A stretch of DNA of 64,000 bases from the NCBI RefSeq assembly GCF_028453695.1, contig NC_135772.1, forward strand, positions 5,270,001 to 5,334,000. Direction: 5' to 3'. This document shows positions 54,383 through 64,000 of this stretch, piece by piece. Under the pieces are notes generated by a model. It searched no databases, had not been told where the DNA came from, and saw only the letters and a list, made by a program, of their open reading frames with translations. Numbering within the stretch: position 1 is the stretch's first letter; the number at the start of each line of letters is the position of its first letter. Source of the stretch: Augochlora pura. Its lineage: Eukaryota; Arthropoda; Insecta; Hymenoptera; Halictidae. Both the position numbers and the translations under genes were made by a program.

Positions 54383-54675
54383 CATTCACTCTAATCCCGC
54401 TAATCCTTCAATTCTTCGAGCGATTGTTAACGCGTTGTTGTTGTTCCGTCTCTATACTCCTATACACCGATTCACAGTACGACCGTAAAAGAGCCGCGCG
54501 TATCGACCATTTTATAGTATGTAATTCGTGTTTGAGTTCGAGAGTGCATACATGAGCCGAGTGATTGTAATCTGACGAGCGTGTTGACGTAGATCGATGT
54601 AAGAAATCGAATACCTTGATATGTGATATTCTATAGGATACTAGGAATAAAATGAGCTTTTTTAGAATATTCTCG
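54383..54675 (+). other. Costars gene 3' UTR
   Basis: AATAAA at 54646-54651, about 265 bp past the stop, followed by a TTTTTT run. There is no other ORF in it. A short 3' UTR suits the compact gene. Confidence 0.65.
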
Positions 54676-57600
54676 TTTAATTTTCCGAGCCCGCGGAAGA
54701 ATCGTGTCGAACAGTGAAATCGTCAGTGGGGGTGGTTCCATCATTTTCAAACCTTTATTCGTATAGAGCTGTTGACGTACAACATTAAAAATAACGCAAG
54801 GTTTGTCGCTGTTGTCAGAAGAAAACAATGAAATTTGTTCTTCGATACTTTCCCTCGAATTGCGGACGATTCGAGCGAGAACGATTGGAGCGTCCGCACA
54901 GCCGTTCAATCATTATACAAAAGAGAAAACGGAAAAGAAAACAAAAAAAGGGAAACGATACATGAGAGAGTAACATACACTACTTGGATAACTTTGACGA
55001 TTTTCGTCTATGGGGCTCGAGTTTCCTATACAAAAGCTTGAGAAAACACCTCGTACTTCCGGTTGTCGTTCGATGAGAGAATCGTCGCGGTTAACGATGT
55101 GCTCGACTTACTGTTTAACGTGAAAATTGACGAGTAAAACACGCGACCGGTCGAACCCGCGAAATTCGTTCTCGCTGACCGGCACGTGCGCGATACATTC
55201 TCCCTCCTTCGACGATCGTAAATTCTACACGTAAGCCTCTAGTTGCTAATTAGAAGAAATGATCTTATTTTAAAATTGATAATGAGAAAATACGACGACG
55301 AGAAGAAGACACGGAGAGAAATAGTAGAGTGAAAGATAGAGAGAGAGAGAGATAGAGAGAGAAATAGAGACTCGCGAGGGGTTCGTAACAAGAAAACGAT
55401 CCCTAAGACGCTTCGGAATCGCCACTCAATGATCTGGTAAGTCAATTCCGTTTCTTACTTTCATTTGAATTTATTAAAACGTACGAAGGAGCTTTCTATT
55501 GTCTTTCTGTTACAGGAACATCGTTAATTATCGAGTCACTAAACTCTAGTCGCATCGAGCAGGGTCGTTTCCGTGAGAGAACAAAGTGGGGAATATATGA
55601 AAAATAAAACAGATTAAATGTATTCTTTATCTTACATTTATAATTACTGAACAATAAGTATTCTCTTCTTCATTGCTGTTACGAACGTCACTGAAGGTCC
55701 ACGTGCAACCCATCAATCAGGTATGACAAGGATTATGCTTGCAGAATCACTGAAACGTTAACGGTAGAAACACGCGACGGTATCGCGCGGCATTTCCCTC
55801 AATTTCCCCGATGAGAATTCTCTTTTTATTACGAACACCCCGGTCCACACCCCGTTGGTTTTGCTTCCGTTTGTACCGTTGTCCGTGAAACAATAGGTTC
55901 GTCATCGGAACATGAAAAATTATAGGAACAGATGATGCGAGACTCGAATCGGCCAGCTGTTCTCGATACCGTAATTCGACTAGGGCAAGGCTCGAGCGTT
56001 ATTCGACGAAGGCAATCGAAAGCTCCTCGAAAATGTCGCACTTTCCAGTACCTTTCGATAATAGCGGTTTCGAATAACGTCTCTGGCCAACGCACGGCGT
56101 CTCTCATCAGTCTTGGCGATGGGTCGGAGGAAGTATCTTGAAAAGGGAATCGTCAACGTCGTCGAGTTTCTCTCTCTATGTAACAATCAGAACGTCTTCA
56201 GGCGGCTAAGTCCACCCATGCGCTGCTAGGAAGACATAATCGGCGATAAAAGTAAAAGGGGGTTCGAAGCAAAAATCGTGTTCCAAAAAACTTGGATCCA
56301 GGCAATTCAAATCCTTCTCGCTTGAGGTCCGATCTCGAAGGACGCGGACGCGCGTCCTCCCGTCTCTGTGCGCTTTCTTTACGAACAAAATATGTGTATA
56401 TATATATAATATGTATATATATACATGCGTGTCTGTGTAATAATAATAATAGTAATAATAGTAATTTTACTCTTTAAAGATCGCGCGTGTTACGTATTAT
56501 GTACAATGTTAAATCTTAAATCGCGAACACGATCTCGATATCTCTCCAGTGGCGTAAGTTTCGCGCGTCGTAACCGCGGGAGGAGGCTTCCGCTTCGGTA
56601 TCTTCGACCCTGTCGCATCGGTGCGCTCTGCGACGATCGCGGAAGACCCCGTGAAAGTTACGTCACCGATCGGAATACAGTTCCTTTAATTTCATCCTAA
56701 AGGTGTAAGTACCGTTTGAACCAAATGGCAAACGGAGTATCGCTTCCTCGTTCGCTGCTCTCCGCTTCGCCTCCTTTTGTCGACGTGGTTGTTCGTTCCC
56801 CTTGGTGATCGCGCTTCGACCGCCTGAACCGTGTTCCCGCTGCGTCTTAGTACGCCCTGCGTCCCGCACTTCGTTCCGTCTCTCTCTCTCTCTCTCTCCC
56901 TCTCTCGGTTCCGCCAGAAAAGCTATCCGGCTTCCGTCGATCGGTCGCGTCCTCAGCATCCCTTGTTTAGCAGACGATCCAGAACAAAGTAGCGTCCTCG
57001 ACGAATCGTCGGAGCAGACCTCGCTGCAGGATGTTACGATTAAGTTTCCGGTGGAGAAGAAGTCGAATTATACTAGGACGAAGAATAGACGGTGAGAAAG
57101 ATAAAGAGAGATAGAGAAAAGTGAGGGGAGCGCAGGAGTACGTTCGAGAGAATCAGAATAACGAGTTAAATAGGTACACTAGATACTAGTGAAACGGAAG
57201 CTCTGTTTCAATTACGACAAGGTTGGCCTCGACGTGGCATCGATCCTCTTTATCGGGAGCAGAAGAGACAGAGAAAAGCGTTACCGTAGCGTTAAAAGTG
57301 ATTTATGCGTCTATCACAGTTAGAGGGTCTCGAGGGTGGCGATTACTTGCTTCCGCGGCTTGCGATCCGTCGCGACAACGGATAACTCGGAAAGAAAACT
57401 AAAACGCGGGATGTTCGGAGCAAGAGCGCGGACACCGAGGAACGTTGGCAAACGAAGAATTCTCAAAAGTCGTGGGTGTCTGATTTCACTGATATTTTTG
57501 TTAACAATCCCGTCTTTAATTCGCTCTCTCTTTCTCTCTCTCTCTCGTGATCGACAACACGATTTACTACAGAATAATAAATAGAAGTTCTGTTCTGTTG

Positions 57601-60600
57601 CGACTGTCGATCGGTTAAAGTTAAACGAAAGCAGCAGCGGGCGGTGCAGTGCGTGGCCAGCGGAAAAGGGGGCCTACGATCTCTGTTTCGCTTTGCGGCG
57701 GCGTCGACTAAACGTTCGTATCGAGAGTGTTGCTGTTTTGCCGTATCGTTATCGCAGCTATCGGGCGCAGTCGCGCTAGCTAAGTTCCGCTTGTTCGTCT
57801 CTGTCTTTATCGGCCGAGTTTGCAGCACGCGTTTGTTCTGAATGCGTTTCGCGCGCTCGGCCAGAGGAACTGTCGCCGACGGCACAGTGAGACGAGCCGA
57901 GACCCGCTCGTCGACGACGACCGTTTCGTTTACTGCAACATAACACAGATACAGCCATTAGAGTGGTACTGCCGGGGTGGAACTACTGCGAGCGAAACAG
58001 CAAGCCCCTCCGATTGGACGCATCGTCGTTCGGGCTGTCCGAGAGCATCCCTCTCCTACGTCCCGCACACGGTCACGGTTCGGGAACACCCGGACCGTTC
58101 TCGCATCGAAACGTACTATTCTCTGCACCAAATGTTCTTCCGTGTTTCTTTCTTTTGTTTATTTGTTTTTTTTTTTTGGTTCTTCTACTCTGTTTAACAT
58201 CCCTCTGAACTACCCTTCCGAGGCAACGCAATAGATCCACGATGAAAACAATTTGACATTACGTGTTCCCCCGACATTTCGAGTATCGATTTCTCTGGTT
58301 ACTTCTACTAGTTTTTTAGCTTTTTTTTCTTGTTTTTTGTATTTTTGTTGGTTGTCTGTTATTATTGGTTCTGATACTTGTGTGTACGTGTGTTTATTCG
58401 AGTGTCGATATAGTATTTCTGTGACTTTTGTTTCTTTTCTGTCGTTTGATCCCATCGAGCAGCTTGCGGGTTGTTGCGGGTGGGTGTTAAGTGCCTTTGA
58501 CGATTTTCTCGTGTCCGGACAGGTGTCGATTCGTCCTACGCGTCTCGATCTTTATTTCGGCGGCGGCGTCACTGGCGGTGCCACTGTAAGCATATCATGG
58601 AACCTCTGTTATTTGTCGTCGTGCTACGGCCGGCGGAGCTCTGGTTTACAGAACTCGCGACGGGAACGTTGTAGATCGCGATCGATTGCGCGCTCTCTCT
58701 CCAGTTTCCTGGTTCTTAGCAACGTATGCGGAATCGTGAACGCGACCACTGTGAGACCGTTCGACGTCGAGTTTAATTCGTGTAAGTTACGCTGTTCGCA
58801 AGGTCTTCCAGTAACCAGAGTTCTGTAAAATAGATTTGTCGCTTCGAATTGGAAAGTAACTTATTCGTCGACAAACTCGACGTCGCGTCGTCGTTCGTTT
58901 TAATGAGAGAAAAAAGTCGTGACTCAATTCGTCCCGTATGTAGCAAATTGCAACAAGATAATAAAATCCGTAGCTTATGTGCTAACAATTGTAAATGAGA
59001 AAACGTTACCTGGGTGATCCAGTCGCTTGGACTATTTATTCCCTTGGTTTGCAACAACGGCGGCGGTCTGGCTTCTTGACTGAATAGTTTTCGCACACCA
59101 ACAGGCAGGAGTTAGCAAAAAGTGTGTCGGGTTTGGTGTCGGAGACAACTTCCTCGATCAGGAGTGTTATTATTATCATTATTATTGTTATTATACATAT
59201 ATACATATACATTAACGGGCGTGGACCTGGTCAAGGGCCCATTGGTCATTCCAGGCTGACACGACAGTTATCAAATCGATTTGATCTTTCTGTCCAGAGG
59301 ATGTATGCAAAAGTTCAAACAACAACTCCGGGGGACACACAGTATGGCGATGATGACGATGACATGATTTCTCGACGCGAATGCCACGCTGAACGCTCGC
59401 GGATCCGCCTCGAGTGTTGCTAAAATCATCGAACCGCTCCGGGTCTCGTCTCCACGATACGACCACGAAGCATTCGTCGAGGACGGTATTTCTTCGTCGT
59501 ATAAATCAATCTCACAGTTTCCGTACTATTTTTGTAAAACCGATGATGGATGAGGTGACAAGGTACATATACATACTCGGGGATAATCGTTGGATAAAGG
59601 GTAAAATACAGGGTTAGATAAAAACGGTTATAGAGAGACATGAGAGGGAAAGAGAGAAAGAGAAGAGAGAGAGAGAGAGAGAGAGAAAGTGAGAGAGAAA
59701 GTGCTGAAGAAGACACGAAGAGGAAGAAGATCACACCATAGGTTGCTGCAAATAGATTGGACCAAACACTTGTTACGTTTCTTTGTATTAAGTGTTCAAT
59801 GTTTCGTACGCGCGGCAAATGCCACCGATTACAGCGCAAAAATTCGCGTCAAGGTAGGCCGATCGATTTACTTCGAACACACATCAGTAACACCACTAAT
59901 GATATCCTTTTTTTCAGTGTTCTGTTTTATTATTATAACAAGTAATGCACTAGGAGACTGTCGCTAATCGTCGATAATCGTCACGATATTCTCTCACTTG
60001 TTATAATATCCGATCTGATAAATAAAAGAGATAAATAAAACGCGCGATAAATAAACAAACATTTGCTAATACGACGGAGTTGCCGTGGTTCGACCGACCT
60101 GCGTTTCTCTCTCCGGGTAATTACAATTTTCCTGAATGGTGTATGCAATGAATTCGATCGTGTACCGGTAATGCGTCGGCGAATCCGTTTGTTCTTCTTT
60201 CTACATAGAATCGGCCGCTGCTCGTCGGACCGTAATATGTATTATATGTCGGGGCTAATTAATTAATTAGGATCACACCGTGATTCGCCACAGGTGCGTG
60301 CTGGCGAATTATGCATCTCAAAAAAGACAAATCATTCGATATAATCGCACTCTATATAAGTTATTAATATTAATTATTAATATTATTATCATTATTATTA
60401 TCTTATTATCATTAGAAATAGGTACTTCCTGCACGAACGATGGCGGCTCGTGGCTTATCATCGTCGTTGATCTTTACCGTGCTAGGTCAGATACAGAGCG
60501 TTAAGCAAAGAACCACGTGTGTCGGCGGCTTCTATCGTCGTCCTCGATGGATCGATATCAGTTTTCGAGTAATTCCAAAATAGTTTCTCTTCCCAACGAT

Positions 60601-62870
60601 TCGGGACACGTACGTGTATCCACGCATAGGTGCGTTCTAGCACTCGCGAACGCTTCCGACACGTGAGCCGCCGGAGAACGTCTCGACACGTCTCCTTTGC
60701 GTAACGCTGCTATAACCGCGGTGCTGGTATTTCGTTTCGTCGATGGCACTACTCCGTGTCTCGTTTCCGGTTCCAGATTATAGAGCACAATCCACACAAT
60801 CAAACCAAGTACTTACAAAATACGTGTCACCACGAGCGAACGCAAAGCTACTTTAATCAACGAATTTAGCGAGCGTCGTAGAGCAATCTATCAAAACTGT
60901 CAGCCCTGCATCATGATCTCCGCGCGACTTCTGTGCTCGGCGGCGACGCGACCGACTCGAGGCGATCAAATCTCTCGACGAGTACACCGTGAAACGACAG
61001 TGGAATGAAAACGAAACACTGACACAAGGGACAAGCCAGATGAAAAAGCTAACAATGCTTTCATCGAGAATAATTCGTCTCGTTCGCACAGGTGGAAATC
61101 GTCGAAGAAAGTCTGCAGGTACACATCCGATTGTTATTCGTGGCGGCATCGCTACAAAGTAAAATTCTAGTTGCCTCGAACAGGAGAGAACAAAAACAGA
61201 GCACTCGCGCAATGTTAGTGCTGCTTGGGGTAGGTGCGCCGCGAGGTCCGATCGTTTCGCGCAAACCGGCCGTTCACCTCGCGATGCACCCAGGCACACA
61301 TGCACGGTACAAACGCCTTTTCTCACACAGTTTGCCTTTGCCTAATTAAGTTTAATTATGCCCATACCAAAAAATATAAAGAAGAAGTAGTAGAGGAAGA
61401 AAACAAAAAAAGAAAAAGTATCACGCCCTAGCCGATAATAATAATATTGTTATGCTATCTCTCTCGTGTTACGCGCGGATCGGCGGACGAGACAATCCCT
61501 GCCGCGTGGTCGCTTATCGCAAACGAAGAGAACGATGTACGCATTTGCATCGGAACGGCGGGGGCGCGTACCACCCCTCGGACCGCATCGTCAGTCTTGT
61601 TGCGTTTGCACGGGTTCGAGGGATGATTCGCAGCGACTCGTCTGCCGCACGCGCCATTAGAAAAAGACTCTTCCCCGATCGAAATTTGGCGAAACTCGGC
61701 GAGCTGTCCGATACTCGCGATACTTGCGACACTCGCTCGACGCTCGAAGAATAGAAAAACCTCTTTCTAATGTTTCTCGTACGACCTATCGTGGAGATAA
61801 ACAAGTACAAAAAGAAGACGCGCGGCGGGAAAGGTGCACACACTCTTTCTCAGGTACAGGGTGACTCGATCGATGTCCCCCGTGGCCGACCTGATTAATT
61901 ACGAAAAATCGAAAATTACGCGTTCTTTTGGAATCTACGAAACCAGCTGCGCGCCGTCGCTGGTAGGAACAAAGATACGTACTTCTAGACCGAGCGTTCT
62001 CGTGTTCGTACCACCATCCCAGATGAGTGGGGAGGGGGTGGGAGGGGGGTTGATTAATACAATGCGATACGGACTGCTTTGGGACGAGTGATTCTCTCAA
62101 TGTCCTTCTATCTCAACTTACATACGCGAGAGCCTCCGCAGTCCGTATCCATAAATTAGTGGTATACAAAATCTATTGTGTGGCGTCGATCGTACGACAC
62201 GTAAATCACACAGAGATAAGGTACGTGTAAAAAGACCAAGTGATGCGATGAGAGTGCAAGACGTTAGAGTAATTCTGCTGTGCCCGTTAAATAACATATG
62301 ATGGTAAAATAGTCCCGTTCTCTGTCGTTTCCTCCGCGATTAGTCTTTTCATATTTGCCAGATACTAGATACTAATGCGTGACTGAGAACAACTATCACT
62401 TCATTTAGGAGGCACAGAAATATTCGCTAACTACAGACAATGATTGCTCTGGGTGGTGAAGTTCGAGAATGTATTAACAATACAGTTGTGCATGCATTAT
62501 TTCTACGGGAAGGAAGACGTAATAAACGGGTTCAAAATGAGATCCATTAATTCAAAATTTCATGCATGCTTGTCTTGAAATTTCACCAACGGATCAGGCA
62601 GTTCCAGTTTTGACCTCTTGATCGAAGCAGACACTCTGGAGGCTGAGAATTAATTAATATACCAACTTTAATAAGCAACAGTGAAAGCAGTTAGAAGGGA
62701 ACGAACAATAAATTAATAAATTAGAAGAGCGAGTACACGCCTAACGTAAGTAAACCAAAAAAAAAATATATATATATATGTATATGAGCTGCTATACGTG
62801 TGCGTTAAAGTCAAGTGTCAGGATTGCGACTGTAAAAAAAAATCTGCATCAACATGCTGGATAACCTTGT
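54676..62870. other. Low-complexity-rich stretch with unassigned exon-like segments
   Basis: Microsatellites are frequent: GA at about 55337-55370, AT at 56396-56424, TC at 56880-56907 and 57525-57547, GA at 59664-59693, ATT-type at 60358-60400, TA at 62766-62785. Part may be the 3' UTR or intron of the minus-strand SERCA gene. Exon-like segments with plausible splice sites are 55437-55515 (a possible 79-nt intron), 56974-57091, 58523-58585 and 59298 onward on the plus strand, and about 59010-59090 on the minus strand. None shows a known domain and they do not join in one phase, so I do not assemble a gene. Confidence 0.5.
56974..57091 (+). CDS. Candidate exon of an unknown protein
   Basis: The acceptor is pyrimidine-rich (CATCCCTTGTTTAG, ending 56970, with an alternative CAG ending 56973). 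The donor GTGAGA at 57092 overlaps a stop in the same frame, so the segment can be an internal or a terminal exon. The open frame reads as a plausible protein: acidic Ser-rich (DDPEQSSVLDESSEQTSLQD), then VTIKFPVEKK and a basic end. No homolog is recognised. Chance is possible. Confidence 0.3.
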
Positions 62871-62874
62871 TCTG

Positions 62875-62972
62875 TCATTCAATTTGCCAACTTTTTTCTT
62901 TCGAATGCTTAGGATTGAAGCAATACTGGTGTATTTGATTTGCAGCAGACATCCAAGAGACAACGTTTACAT
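62875..62972 (-). CDS. SERCA, candidate alternative C-terminal exon
   Basis: On the minus strand an acceptor (TACTGCTTCTCATAG, ending 62973) opens a frame that continues SERCA if the donor GTGAGA inside the exon at 63726-63526 (exon end 63609, phase 1) is used. The result replaces the hydrophobic tail by 32 polar residues (DVNVVSWMSAANQIH and on), ending TGA at 62877-62875. Phase and splice sites agree. Alternative SERCA C-termini are known in insects and vertebrates, but I do not recognise this peptide. Confidence 0.38.
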
Positions 62973-63525
62973 CTATGAGAAGCAGTAAGTACAACTATTT
63001 AAAGAATCGAAAATTTCAACACGACAGCTATCTAAAATATACTCGGGTCAAATATCCATTGTGCTGAAAGAGCATGCAAGTATTTTGAAGGGGGCTTGGT
63101 GTAGAACGTATCAGATTAGAAAAAACATGAACGGGTATTTTCTTGCAGAGGAAAGTTAATGTTTAAAAGGCACTCGTAGAAAATAATTCAACAATCACAA
63201 TTCGTTTTGATTACGATGGGTGTCTTTATCACTCGGAGCCACTGAAATTCGTACGATTGTAGAGCGACGTCAGGATACGGTGTGATGTGGACATGGTGGG
63301 CCTTGATGGCAAATTTGTATGGTTGTACTAACACCATGCACAACAGTCAAACTGGTTAAAATCTCACTTAAACGCACTTCGTTAATAACTTATCTCTCGA
63401 TCTTCCCGGGCAATGGGGAAGAACTTTAGTTTTAAATGCAATTGCGCAAGTCCGAAAACTCAATTATAAATGTTTTCCATGGGAAAAACATCGTCTGTTA
63501 GACTAATTATTGTTTCACGGATGTT

Positions 63526-63726
63526 CTATATAGGGAAAATGTTGCATTGGTAAAAGAACACAGCCCACATTATAAAGATCCAATGCACTGTGTAAATGGG
63601 ACTCTCACCATCTGTAATCTTTCTGGCAATGAATTTGAGGGTTTCATCGAGAAGTACCACTGGGATGGAGAACTCCATAACGGTAAGCCACTCTTCTCCC
63701 GATAGGGGGGTAACTTGGAATACAGA
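63526..63726 (-). CDS. SERCA: SERCA Ca2+-ATPase, last coding exon (66 residues)
   Basis: The minus-strand acceptor CTGTCTGTTCCAG (ending 63727) is followed by SVFQVTPLSGEEWLTVMEFS, then IPVVLLDETLKFIARKITDG, and a tail ending in TAG at 63528-63526. The first part is the M9-M10 loop and M10 helix of sarco/endoplasmic reticulum Ca2+-ATPase. The tail GESPIYTVHWIFIMWAVFF is a second hydrophobic stretch, as in the fly protein, and could form an extra membrane segment. SERCA pumps cytosolic Ca2+ into the ER/SR at the cost of ATP. All catalytic domains (P-type DKTGT, ATP site) lie beyond the right edge. A strong internal donor after 63609 allows another C-terminus. Confidence 0.92.
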   Translation of the reverse strand, partial: SVFQVTPLSGEEWLTVMEFSIPVVLLDETLKFIARKITDGESPIYTVHWIFIMWAVFFYQCNIFPI

Positions 63727-63727
63727 C

Positions 63728-64000
63728 TGGAACAGACAGAATTTAACGAGTGACATAACGCTATGACAATTTTTCGACGATAGGATAAATGAAAGATTGT
63801 TATACCGAAAGTACGTCGACGTAAAGGATGACAAAGTGGAGTGTGAAAGAAAGAGCCATAGAGGCAATGAGCCACATGTTAGACCAGGGCGGCATAGTGA
63901 TGAGAGATTGATTCTCAGATAAACTGAAATAAAAGAACAACGTAAAATATAAATTCATGCTGGTTCTTTTTATCCCCGAAGCGATACGTTTTTATCGCGG
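63728..64000 (-). other. SERCA intron, partial
   Basis: Sequence upstream of the last SERCA exon on the minus strand. I see no further SERCA-coding exon before the right edge, so this is taken as intron. Confidence 0.6.

Noticed and set aside
57820..58208. Overlapping ORFs in two frames (about 57820-58197 and 57963-58208)
   Set aside because: Both look partly protein-like, but they overlap, run into a poly-T tract, and lack good splice sites; no homolog recognised.

Overview
The window is nuclear DNA from an insect, most likely a bee or other hymenopteran. Support: an insect-type clockwork orange (cwo) gene, split genes with GT-AG introns, a CpG-rich mosaic of GC-rich and AT-rich stretches with many (GA)n microsatellites, and animal-type EF-1alpha and SERCA genes. 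The order assignment is inference; I could not compare species.

Layout. (1) 1-2369, plus: the 3' part of a CHERP/scaf6-type splicing factor (CID, Pro-rich, RS and G-patch regions, six exons). (2) About 3.4-28.4 kb: mostly non-coding. It holds a relic mariner-like inverted repeat (8.8 kb), a TATA/initiator pair (5.2 kb), a promoter-like GAGA/E-box/CRE block (11.0 kb) and an orphan first-exon-like ORF (13427-13501). (3) 28471-38066, plus: cwo, the circadian bHLH-Orange repressor. It has an upstream N-terminal exon (28471-28555) resembling the fly N-terminus, a second ATG-bearing first exon (35678-35794), and three shared exons. The 5.5 kb between the two N-terminal exons and just upstream of the second is dense in the E-box CACGTG. 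(4) 40802-42806, minus: complete EF-1alpha (461 aa, three coding exons), convergent with cwo, with leader exons probably near 44-45 kb. (5) About 45-52 kb: no gene recognised. (6) 52005-54382, plus: a compact costars-domain gene (ABRA/STARS-like, actin/Rho pathway) with a TATA box and a six-codon first coding exon. (7) 54.7-62.8 kb: low-complexity-rich DNA with a few exon-like segments I cannot assign. (8) 62875-63726, minus: the 3' end of SERCA, with two candidate C-termini; the rest lies beyond the right edge.

The genes do not form one pathway. SERCA and the costars gene are both typical of muscle, CHERP is linked by name and family to ER calcium and splicing, EF-1alpha is housekeeping and cwo is the clock gene. 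The most interesting signal is the cwo locus: alternative N-terminal exons joined in the same phase, with a dense E-box field that could serve auto- and CLK:CYC regulation. I found no new multi-gene system.
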